Source: Paractinoplanes atraurantiacus (GTDB lineage: Bacteria; Actinomycetota; Actinomycetes; Mycobacteriales; Micromonosporaceae). From it: a DNA stretch of 64,000 bases. This document shows, one piece after another, positions 9,131 to 16,366 of this stretch (position 1 is the first letter of the stretch; every line of letters begins with the position of its first letter). Below the pieces are notes generated by a model. The model did not search any database. It worked only from the letters and a program-made list of their open reading frames with translations, and had not been told where the DNA came from. Location of the stretch: positions 62,001 to 126,000 of the forward strand of contig NZ_OBDY01000012.1 of NCBI RefSeq assembly GCF_900215205.1, given 5' to 3'. The position numbers were made by a program, and so were the translations under genes.

Positions 9131-10600
9131 TCATGCCTCGGATCGTTTGAAGCGCCGGGCCGCGGCCGCGCCGATCGCCGCCGAGACGCCGACCACGGCC
9201 GTCGCGACCAGGCCGACCTGCCACGCGTCGGGCCCGATGGTGGCCATCCGGCCGTCGCCGAGCGGGCCGCCGGAGAAGTCGGCCAGCACGCCCAGCACGA
9301 TTCCGGCGGCGGGACCGGCGATCAGGCCACCGCCGAGCAGGAGCGACCACGGAATGTCGGGGGTCTTCGGCTTGGGGGCGGGGCGGGTCGATCCGGGGCG
9401 GCGGCGGGCCTCGGGCGGCGGGGTCTGGTCGGCCTCGCGGTAGACCCGCAGGGTCAGCATCCAGCCGGCGGCCAGGCCGGCCAGCACGGGAATCGAGAGC
9501 AGGAGGGCGCCGACCGCGCCCATCGGGCCGTTCGGCAGGCCGGCCAGCAGCGGCAGGGTGGGCAGCGGCCCGACGGTCACCTCGGTCAGCCGCACCACCG
9601 ATCCGGTGCCCAGGGCGAAGCCGGGACCGAGCAGATAAGCGGCCGCCCAGACCACGCCGTTGACCCCGTAGGCCAGGCTCACCAGGGTGATGCCGGCCTG
9701 ACCGGCCACGCCGGTGTTGTACGCGGAGATCATGTCGGCCGCCTGACCGCCGCCGACCGCGACGGCGAGGCCGGTGACCGCGGCGCCGGCCGCGAGGATC
9801 AACAGCGCCGCGAGGACGCCTGTACGCAGCCCCTGCCGGAGAACCGCGGGCATGCCCCGCGCCCAGCGGGCCAGCGCCCCGGTGCCGCGCACGGAACCGG
9901 CGAAGGCGGCCAGGCCGCCGAGGACGAAGAAGTTGATCGCGGCCCGGCCGGGCGTGACCTCGGTGCCGCGGCCGTCGACCGCGAGCGCGGCCAGCGAGCC
10001 CAGCAGCGAATAGGTCAGGGCGATGGCGAACGCGACCGACAGGGCGCCGGCCGTGGAACCCGAGCGGCGGGCGCCGACGGCCCGGGTGACGTGCAGCCCG
10101 GCGCGCTCGAGCCGCCACAGGATCAGCGCGGTGAGCAGCAGCGGGGCCAGGCCGAGCGATCCGATCGAGGTGCCGATCGGCACGCCGTGCCCGAGCATCC
10201 AGCCGGCCAGGCCGGCGTGCGCGGCGCCGGCCAGGCCACCGGAGCCCTCGAGGGTGCGGGCGAGACCGATCACGGCGGCGACCGGCAGGTACGAGATCAG
10301 CGCGGCCCAGATCGTGGCGAAGCCGGCGGCCACCGGCAGCGGGGCCCGGCGGACCCGCTCGGGCGGCGGGCGGCGCTGGGTGGGCAGCTTGACGGTCTCG
10401 CGGTTGCCGAGCGCCTTCTCGTCGACCAGGACGGTTTTCTGCTCGACCGGCTCGGCGTGCTCGTCGTCTTCGCGCGCCGGATCGAAAGCTTCCGTGTGCC
10501 GCTCGATCGGCTCCGTGCTCCGCAGGATCGGGGCGTCCTGAACCGCCTCGGCGACCTTCGGGTCGTCCGAGTTCTCCGGGCGGTCGGGTGGCGTCGACAT
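9131..10600 (-). CDS. PerM-like (DUF6350) integral membrane protein
   Basis: A 489-residue polytopic membrane protein. The first 90 or so residues are hydrophilic and acidic and include a run of Arg/Pro just before the first membrane segment; the rest is a series of about nine or ten hydrophobic segments, ending in RRFKRS. Sequence type and position (between sucD and purN) match Rv0955/PerM of M. tuberculosis, which supports cell division under stress and chronic infection. That functional link is by synteny and family, not by motif. It is transcribed alone; a hairpin behind sucD separates it from the sucCD operon. Confidence 0.75.
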   Translation of the reverse strand: MSTPPDRPENSDDPKVAEAVQDAPILRSTEPIERHTEAFDPAREDDEHAEPVEQKTVLVDEKALGNRETVKLPTQRRPPPERVRRAPLPVAAGFATIWAALISYLPVAAVIGLARTLEGSGGLAGAAHAGLAGWMLGHGVPIGTSIGSLGLAPLLLTALILWRLERAGLHVTRAVGARRSGSTAGALSVAFAIALTYSLLGSLAALAVDGRGTEVTPGRAAINFFVLGGLAAFAGSVRGTGALARWARGMPAVLRQGLRTGVLAALLILAAGAAVTGLAVAVGGGQAADMISAYNTGVAGQAGITLVSLAYGVNGVVWAAAYLLGPGFALGTGSVVRLTEVTVGPLPTLPLLAGLPNGPMGAVGALLLSIPVLAGLAAGWMLTLRVYREADQTPPPEARRRPGSTRPAPKPKTPDIPWSLLLGGGLIAGPAAGIVLGVLADFSGGPLGDGRMATIGPDAWQVGLVATAVVGVSAAIGAAAARRFKRSEA

Positions 10601-10649
10601 CGCGAACTACTTTTCCACGCCGGAGGCGGACCAGCGCTGTAGATACGAC

Positions 10650-10679
10650 GGCGCGCCGTCAATCAATTGACGGCGCGCC
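10650..10679 (-). terminator. Terminator of sucCD
   Basis: Perfect 14-bp inverted repeat GGCGCGCCGTCAAT / ATTGACGGCGCGCC with a 2-nt loop, 18 bp after the sucD stop and 49 bp before the perM start, so it insulates the two. Confidence 0.85.
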
Positions 10680-10697
10680 AACATGCGTACAGAAAAA

Positions 10698-11579
10698 TCA
10701 GCTCATGACTTCGCGCATGAGGCGGGCGGTCTCGCTCGGCGTCTTGCCGACCTTGACCCCCGCGGCCTCGAGCGCGGCCTTCTTGGCGTCCGCCGTGCCG
10801 GCCGAACCCGAGATGATCGCGCCGGCGTGACCCATGGTCTTGCCGGGAGGCGCGGTGAAGCCGGCGATGTAGCCGACGACCGGCTTGGTGACGTTCGCCT
10901 TGATGAACTCGGCGGCCCGCTCCTCGGCGTCGCCACCGATCTCACCGATCATGACGATGGCGTCGGTCTCCGGGTCGTCCTGGAACGCCTTGAGAGCGTC
11001 GATGTGCGTGGTCCCGATGATCGGGTCGCCACCGATGCCGACGGCGGTCGAGAAGCCGAAATCGCGCAGCTCGTACATGAGCTGGTAGGTCAGCGTGCCG
11101 CTCTTGCTGACCAGGCCGATGCGGCCGCCCGGGGTGATGTCGGCCGGGATGATGCCGGCGTTCGAGGCGCCGGGCGACGCGATGCCGGGGCAGTTCGGCC
11201 CGATGATCCGGGTCTTCTGGCCACGGTCGATGTTGTACGCCCAGAAGGCGGCCGAGTCCTGCACCGGCACACCCTCGGTGATCACCACGGCGAGCGGGAT
11301 CTCGGCGTCGATCGCCTCGACCACGGCCGACTTGGTGAACGCCGGCGGGACGAAGATGACCGACACGTCGGCACCGGTCTCCTTCATCGCCTCGGCCACC
11401 GTCGCGAAGACGGGGAGCTCGGTGCCGTCGAAGTCGACCTTGGTGCCGGCCTTGCGCGGGTTGACACCGCCGACCACCTGGGTGCCGGCGGCGAGCATCC
11501 GCTTGGTGTGCTTGGAGCCCTCCGAGCCGGTGATGCCCTGGACGATGACCTTCGAGTCCTTGGTAAGCCAGATCGCCAT
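10698..11579 (-). CDS. sucD: Succinyl-CoA synthetase alpha subunit
   Basis: A 293-residue subunit. With SucC it converts succinyl-CoA to succinate with substrate-level phosphorylation. Features: CoA-binding Rossmann domain ([15 protein letters not shown] near residue 12), the GPNCPGI motif, and the phosphohistidine loop [12 protein letters not shown] with the active His at about residue 251. The start is the ATG giving MAIWLTKD; the longer frame upstream only reads through sucC. There are 4 bp between the sucC stop and this start, so the genes are coupled. Confidence 0.96.
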   Translation of the reverse strand: MAIWLTKDSKVIVQGITGSEGSKHTKRMLAAGTQVVGGVNPRKAGTKVDFDGTELPVFATVAEAMKETGADVSVIFVPPAFTKSAVVEAIDAEIPLAVVITEGVPVQDSAAFWAYNIDRGQKTRIIGPNCPGIASPGASNAGIIPADITPGGRIGLVSKSGTLTYQLMYELRDFGFSTAVGIGGDPIIGTTHIDALKAFQDDPETDAIVMIGEIGGDAEERAAEFIKANVTKPVVGYIAGFTAPPGKTMGHAGAIISGSAGTADAKKAALEAAGVKVGKTPSETARLMREVMS

Positions 11580-11583
11580 TACG

Positions 11584-12762
11584 TCACTTCCCCGCAGCCG
11601 CGAGCTCGGCGGCGCGCTCGGCCGCTCCGTCCATCGTGTCCACCCGCTGCACCAGCGGGTTGTTCGCTCCGTCGAGGATGGCCCGGCCGGCCTCGGCGTT
11701 GTTGCCGTCGAGGCGCACCACGAGCGGCTTGGTGACGGTCTCGCCGCGCTCGGCGAGCAGGGCCAGGGCCTGGATGATGCCGTTGGCGACCGCGTCGCAG
11801 GCGGTGATGCCACCGAAGACGTTCACGAAGACCGACTTGACGGCCGGGTCGCCGAGGACGATCTCGAGGCCGTTCGCCATCACCTGGGCGCTGGCGCCGC
11901 CGCCGATGTCGAGGAAGTTGGCCGGCTTGACGTTGCCGTGCTTCTCACCCGCGTAGGCCACCACGTCGAGGGTGGACATGACCAGGCCGGCGCCGTTGCC
12001 GATGATGCCGACCTCGCCGTCCAGCTTGACGTAGTTGAGGTTCTTGGCCTTGGCCGCCTGCTCCAGCGGGTCGACCGCGGACTGGTCGACCAGCGCCTCG
12101 TGGTCGGGGTGCCGGAACCCGGCGTTCTCGTCCAGGGTGATCTTGGCGTCGAGCAGGAGCACCCGGCCGTCGCCCACCTTGGCCAGCGGGTTGACCTCGA
12201 CCAGGGTGGCGTCCTCGGCCACGAAGGCCTGCCACAGCTTCACCGCGATGTCGACGATCTGCTCGGCGACCTCGGCCGGGTACTGGGCCGCGGCGACGAT
12301 CTCACGGGCCTTGGCCTCGTCGACACCCTTGCTGGCGTCGATCGCGATCTTGGCGACCCGCTCGGGCTGCTCCTCGGCGACCGTCTCGATCTCCATGCCG
12401 CCGGCGACGCTGGCGATGCAGAGGAAGGTGCGGTTGGCCCGGTCGAGCAGGTAGGAGAGGTAGTACTCCTCCTTGATGTCGGCCGTCTCGGCCAGCATCA
12501 CCTTTCCGACCGTGTGGCCCTTGATGTCCATGCCCAGGATGTCGGTCGCCCGGGCCTCGGCCTCGTCCGCGCCGTCGGCCAGCTTGACGCCGCCCGCCTT
12601 GCCGCGGCCGCCGACCTTGACCTGCGCCTTGACGACGACCTTGCCGCCGAGCCGCTCGGCGATCGCCCGGGCCTCCTGCGGGGTCTCGGCGACGCCGCCG
12701 CCCAGCACGGGCAAACCGTGCCGTTCGAACAGGTCACGCCCCTGATACTCGAACAGGTCCAC
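11584..12762 (-). CDS. sucC: Succinyl-CoA synthetase beta subunit
   Basis: A 392-residue subunit with the ATP-grasp nucleotide-binding domain ([17 protein letters not shown] at the N terminus, then [18 protein letters not shown]) and the C-terminal CoA ligase domain with NFLDIGGGA and FVNVFGGI. The GTG at 12762 is chosen because it follows a clear AAGGAGA ribosome site and begins the protein exactly at the conserved DLFEYQ block; an upstream in-frame start lacks a site. It is the first gene of sucCD. Confidence 0.95.
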   Translation of the reverse strand: MDLFEYQGRDLFERHGLPVLGGGVAETPQEARAIAERLGGKVVVKAQVKVGGRGKAGGVKLADGADEAEARATDILGMDIKGHTVGKVMLAETADIKEEYYLSYLLDRANRTFLCIASVAGGMEIETVAEEQPERVAKIAIDASKGVDEAKAREIVAAAQYPAEVAEQIVDIAVKLWQAFVAEDATLVEVNPLAKVGDGRVLLLDAKITLDENAGFRHPDHEALVDQSAVDPLEQAAKAKNLNYVKLDGEVGIIGNGAGLVMSTLDVVAYAGEKHGNVKPANFLDIGGGASAQVMANGLEIVLGDPAVKSVFVNVFGGITACDAVANGIIQALALLAERGETVTKPLVVRLDGNNAEAGRAILDGANNPLVQRVDTMDGAAERAAELAAAGK

Positions 12763-12981
12763 GTGTCTCCTTTCGCTCGCGACGCCAAGCGCCGGCAAGC
12801 CGCACCGTTGCGTCCCGACCTGTGTGCGCGCGGCGAACTTCTCGACGTCGCCGGCGTGAAGAATGTCCGGCCCTGCGGGGCCTTCATTCGCAGACTAGCG
12901 ACCTGAACGGGTGCTCCGAAGGCGCGGGTGCGCGGTGTGCAAGACCACACACCCGGGGCACGAGTGGCTTGTGTTACGCAG

Positions 12982-13554
12982 TCATGCCAGCGGTACCCGT
13001 TGGTTCGCGAAATAGGCGACCGCCCGGAGGATCTCGGCCTCTTTCTTGTCCGCGAAGGTCAGCGTGGCGGTGAGCCCGCTGCCGAAGAACAGGTTCAGCT
13101 GGCTCGCGTCCACCGCCGTGAACGAGCCCAGGCGGTCGTTCAGGCGCGGATCACGTGGGTGCACGACCAGCATCTTCTCGAGGAACCAGCGCCGCCGGCT
13201 GATCAGCCCGATGTGTTCCCAAGGCAGCCAGACGGCCTGCCCCCGGGTCGGCCGGGTCTTGATCCAGAGGCCGGCCGGTCCGGCCGCGAGCACCGGGCCG
13301 CCGCTGGCGACGAGCCAGACGATGCCGCCGACCAGGAGGAAGTAGAGGATCCCGATCACGACCGGGACGGCGACCAAGGCCCCCCAGTTGACGTCGTCCT
13401 CGCCGAGACCCGCCAGTCCGAACAAGCAGAGCGTGAACAGCCAGATGAAGACGCTGGAGGCGCCGGCGAGGCCGAGGCGCTTGGCGAGATGAGGGCGGAC
13501 GACGAAGGGCTGGTCGTCGGGGATGCGCTTGACGACGGGGTACGGGGTGGTCAC
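12982..13554 (-). CDS. Membrane protein with PH-like C-terminal region, unknown function
   Basis: A 190-residue protein with two hydrophobic segments in its first half (about residues 30-52 and 60-85), followed by a soluble part containing a WLPWEHIGLI block typical of small bacterial PH-like (bPH) domains in actinobacteria. No catalytic motif is visible. It lies upstream of sucC on the same strand, but 219 bp separate them and a weak GGTGTG/CACACC hairpin (12934-12953) falls in the gap, so co-transcription is doubtful. I do not assign a role. Confidence 0.7.
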   Translation of the reverse strand: MTTPYPVVKRIPDDQPFVVRPHLAKRLGLAGASSVFIWLFTLCLFGLAGLGEDDVNWGALVAVPVVIGILYFLLVGGIVWLVASGGPVLAAGPAGLWIKTRPTRGQAVWLPWEHIGLISRRRWFLEKMLVVHPRDPRLNDRLGSFTAVDASQLNLFFGSGLTATLTFADKKEAEILRAVAYFANQRVPLA

Positions 13555-13744
13555 ACGAGCCTCTTGGAGCGGGAGCGGGGTGGGGCCGCGACAGGCTAGA
13601 CCACTCGGGTGACGCCGGCGTGATTTCCCCCGTAACCCCCTTTTGGGGGCGTCGTTGATTGTGGTGTCGGAGCGCTACGGCGCACCGGCGCGAAGGCGGC
13701 CGATGCCCTGTCGGTCGAGGGGTGGCGGCGGGGCATCGTGCATA

Positions 13745-13781
13745 GAGAGGCCGGACGTGTGAGGGGTGCGTCCGGCCTCTC
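13745..13781 (-). terminator. Terminator of the B12-binding gene
   Basis: Perfect 13-bp inverted repeat GAGAGGCCGGACG / CGTCCGGCCTCTC with an 11-nt loop, 34 bp after the stop of the 13816-14220 gene. Confidence 0.8.
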
Positions 13782-13815
13782 CCCTTGCCTTGGCTGCTGC
13801 TACCATTCCCCCTGG

Positions 13816-14220
13816 TCAAGCCACCGGGGATGAGACATTGGCGCGTACCCATTCGACGATGGACGCGGTAGTGGCTCCCGGAGTGAAGATGTGCGCCACT
13901 CCCAGCTTTTCCAATTCGGTGATGTCATCGGCCGGAATGATGCCTCCGCCGAATACGACGACATCGCTTGCGTCACGCTCCGCCAGCAGTTCGATTACGC
14001 GGCGGAACAATGTCATGTGCGCGCCGGACAGAACGGACAAACCGATCGCGTCGGCGTCCTCCTGAATGGCGGTCTCGACGATCTGCTCCGGCGTCTGGTG
14101 CAGGCCGGTGTAGACCACTTCCATGCCCGCGTCGCGCAGCGCGCGAGCCACCACCTTGGCCCCGCGGTCGTGCCCGTCCAGCCCGGGCTTCGCTACGACG
14201 ACCCTGATCCGTGCCTGCAT
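13816..14220 (-). CDS. Stand-alone cobalamin-binding domain protein (methylmalonyl-CoA mutase C-domain type)
   Basis: A 134-residue protein consisting only of a B12-binding flavodoxin-like domain. The base-off/His-on signature is complete: [10 protein letters not shown] (about residues 10-19, with the Co-ligating His), then SGAHMTLF and the VVFGGGIIP loop. The ATG giving MQARIRVVV is chosen since family members begin here. No mutase or methyltransferase partner is encoded nearby; it may be the small subunit of a split mutase or a B12-dependent sensor. It is monocistronic, with its own terminator. Confidence 0.85.
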   Translation of the reverse strand: MQARIRVVVAKPGLDGHDRGAKVVARALRDAGMEVVYTGLHQTPEQIVETAIQEDADAIGLSVLSGAHMTLFRRVIELLAERDASDVVVFGGGIIPADDITELEKLGVAHIFTPGATTASIVEWVRANVSSPVA

Positions 14221-14611
14221 CCTGACCCTCCGTGCCGCTGACCGCGATGTCACCTGAACGAACGGTAACCCGCGCCGGGGCCGCGGGGTAGCGGCGGTCA
14301 CATAACGATGATCACCCGGCGTGATGGGAAATGTATTCTGCGTCACCTTACTTTGTGCTTCTCAATCAATCACACCGCGTGTGCGAACAGTTCACCAGGG
14401 AAAGACCACGAATTCGGACATTCGCTGCGCAATACGGACCGGGAACTGTCAGCGAATTGGCGCTGCGACTTGTGACACGGCTGCCGTTTGGCTACCGTGG
14501 CTCCCGGCTGTCAACCGGTTAACGCCGATCCGACAGCACGGAAGACCTGGCCCACCGGCAATTAGGTGGGCACCGGGACGCCGACGTTTTGCCACCGACG
14601 GAGGGTTGTTC
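14221..14611. other. Divergent intergenic region with long 5' leader of the first M23 gene
   Basis: About 390 bp between the B12-binding gene and the M23 gene. It contains the promoter at 14470-14498 and then about 107 nt of presumptive untranslated leader with a 7-bp hairpin GCCCACC/GGTGGGC (14550-14571). I looked for the c-di-AMP (ydaO) riboswitch, common before cell-wall hydrolases in this phylum, but its conserved core was not found. Confidence 0.5.
14470..14498 (+). promoter_or_regulatory. Predicted housekeeping promoter of the first M23 gene
   Basis: TTGTGA (-35), 17-bp spacer and TACCGT (-10): ideal spacing and the TAnnnT form of an actinobacterial principal-sigma promoter. It implies transcription from about 14505 and a leader of about 107 nt. 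Confidence 0.5.
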
Positions 14612-15349
14612 GTGCGCCAGCGCTTGTCGTCTGAGCCCGATCGCTATCGCGGCCGACGCCGCGTACCCACCCCTCCCCGCAGCCGCTACGCCGTCGCCGT
14701 CACCTCGGCCTTCGTCGGGGCCGGAGTCGTGGCCCTGGGCGCCGCGGCCAACATGCCGGACACCAAGCAGGTCGACACCGAGGTTCTCAAGAGCCTCCAG
14801 AGCGCGCAGGTCGCCGACGCCGTGGCCGACCGCGCCGCCGACGAGACCGCCGCCTCGCGAAGCGACAGCCGCGACTCGGCCGCCAAGCAGAACGTCAGCG
14901 CCGAGCAGGCCGCCGAGGACGTGTGGCTGCTCCCCCTCGACGACTACGTCTTCACCTCGCCCTACGGCGTCCGGTGGGGCAAGCTGCACGCCGGCATCGA
15001 CCTGACCGCCCCCGAGGGCATGCCCTACAAGTCGGTGCACGCCGGCGAGGTCACGCAGGCGGGCTACAACGGCGGCTACGGCTACTCGGTCACGGTCAAG
15101 AACGACGACGGCACCGAGGTCATCTACGCGCACTCGCGCCGCGTCCTGGTCAAGGCGGGCGACAAGGTCAAGGCGGGCCAGGTGCTGGGCGAGGTCGGCA
15201 ACACCGGCGCCTCGTACGGCGTGCACCTGCACCTCGAGATCCACGTGGGCGGCGCCCCGACCGACCCGATCCCGTTCCTGCGCGAGCGCGGCGTCGACAT
15301 CAAGCTCCAGGTCGAGTCGGTATATGCCGGCATGGCCGCAGCCTCCTGA
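14612..15349 (+). CDS. M23 family metallopeptidase (peptidoglycan hydrolase), secreted or membrane-anchored
   Basis: A 245-residue protein: short Arg-rich cytoplasmic start, one hydrophobic segment (about residues 28-48), a helical Ala/Gln/Asp-rich spacer (50-100), then a LytM domain. Zinc ligands are visible as HAGID (H-x3-D) and the HLHLEIH motif. The GTG at 14612 fits a GAGGG site 6-8 nt upstream; the longer open frame would run through the promoter. The location next to sucC/pcrA corresponds to Rv0950c of M. tuberculosis. A likely role is cross-bridge cleavage or activation of division amidases. Confidence 0.88.
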   Translation: MRQRLSSEPDRYRGRRRVPTPPRSRYAVAVTSAFVGAGVVALGAAANMPDTKQVDTEVLKSLQSAQVADAVADRAADETAASRSDSRDSAAKQNVSAEQAAEDVWLLPLDDYVFTSPYGVRWGKLHAGIDLTAPEGMPYKSVHAGEVTQAGYNGGYGYSVTVKNDDGTEVIYAHSRRVLVKAGDKVKAGQVLGEVGNTGASYGVHLHLEIHVGGAPTDPIPFLRERGVDIKLQVESVYAGMAAAS

Positions 15350-15508
15350 GGTTCTGACCTCCTACCCCGGAGTCACTCTCCTTAACGTCCAGGTGCCGTG
15401 TGGTTGCCGGCCGGTAGGCGTTGCGTTCCCAATCAGCACGGCGGCTCAGTGCCCGCCCCGGTGGGCCGACAGGCAGATGTCGGTCACCAACTGGGGAGGT
15501 CTTGCCGC

Positions 15509-16366
15509 GTGCCGAATCGAGCTGAGTCCCTCGGCGGACGTCACCGCCGGGAGACGGTCCGCCGGCACGTCGCCCTGCCCCTCGCCCTCGCCAGCCGCCG
15601 TACGCGCAACGCGGCCCTGACCGTGGCCCTGGGCGTCGCCCTCGCCACCGGCATCACCGGCGGGGTGGCCGCCGCGGCCTCGTCCTGGCAGGACAAGCCG
15701 GCCGACCGGGTCTCAGCCGCCGACTTCGGCAGCGGCGACCTCGTCACCGGCGACCTCGGCAGCGGCGACCTCGTCACCGGCGACCTCGGCAGCGGCGATC
15801 TCGGTAGTGGAGACCTCGGTAGCGGCGATCTCCTCGCCGGCGACCTCGGCAGCGGTGACGATTACGCGCCGGGCGACATCGCTGTGCAGTCGGCCGGGCA
15901 GAAGACGCGGCCCAAGCCGGTCGTCGTGGCCGCCGCGGCCCCGAAGGTGGCCGCCGCGCCCGGCGCGGCCTGGGTCAACCCGAACCCGGCGGGCCGGGTG
16001 ACCTCCTGCTACGGCCAGCGCTGGGGCCGGCTGCACGCGGGCGTCGACATCGCGGGCCCGCACGGCTCACCCATCCTCGCCGCCGGCGCCGGCGTGGTAG
16101 TGCGCGCGGGCGCGGCCGCCGGATACGGCAACGCCGTGCTCATCGACCACGGCAACGGCTATCTCACCCACTACGGGCACATGTCCGTGATCGCCGTGCG
16201 GGCCGGCCAGCACGTCGCAGCCGGCGAGCGGATCGGCGACGAAGGCTCGACCGGGCACTCCACCGGCCCCCACCTGCACTTCGAGGTGCACGCGGGCAGC
16301 TACAAGAACCCGATCGAGCCCACCCGCTGGCTGCACGAGCACGGCGTACAGCTGCCCGGCTGTTAG
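15509..16366 (+). CDS. M23 family metallopeptidase with GSGDL repeat spacer
   Basis: A 285-residue paralogue of the preceding gene. A basic N terminus and one hydrophobic segment (about 33-55) precede an unusual low-complexity spacer (residues 74-117) built of 8.8 copies of a five-residue unit ending in GDL, then a proline/alanine linker and a LytM domain with HAGVDIAG and PHLHFEVH zinc motifs. The chosen GTG follows GGGGAGG by 10 nt. Its stop overlaps the pcrA stop by 4 bp on the opposite strand. The acidic repeat may bind calcium or act as a wall-spanning spacer; that is inference. Confidence 0.85.
   Translation: MPNRAESLGGRHRRETVRRHVALPLALASRRTRNAALTVALGVALATGITGGVAAAASSWQDKPADRVSAADFGSGDLVTGDLGSGDLVTGDLGSGDLGSGDLGSGDLLAGDLGSGDDYAPGDIAVQSAGQKTRPKPVVVAAAAPKVAAAPGAAWVNPNPAGRVTSCYGQRWGRLHAGVDIAGPHGSPILAAGAGVVVRAGAAAGYGNAVLIDHGNGYLTHYGHMSVIAVRAGQHVAAGERIGDEGSTGHSTGPHLHFEVHAGSYKNPIEPTRWLHEHGVQLPGC
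15728..15859 (+). repeat. 15-bp tandem repeat encoding GSGDL units
   Basis: 132 bp encoding GSGDL, VTGDL or LAGDL units in unbroken tandem (44 codons, 8.8 units). Copies are almost identical in DNA (GGCAGCGGCGACCTC), which points to recent slippage expansion. Confidence 0.85.

Noticed and set aside
12934-12953. GGTGTG/CACACC hairpin as terminator of the PH-like membrane gene
   Set aside because: Only 6 bp with an 8-nt loop and no T-run; too weak to list as a feature.
14321-14611. c-di-AMP (ydaO) riboswitch before the M23 gene
   Set aside because: The conserved core of that RNA, including the GGGUGAAUC-type segment, is not present, so I did not call it.
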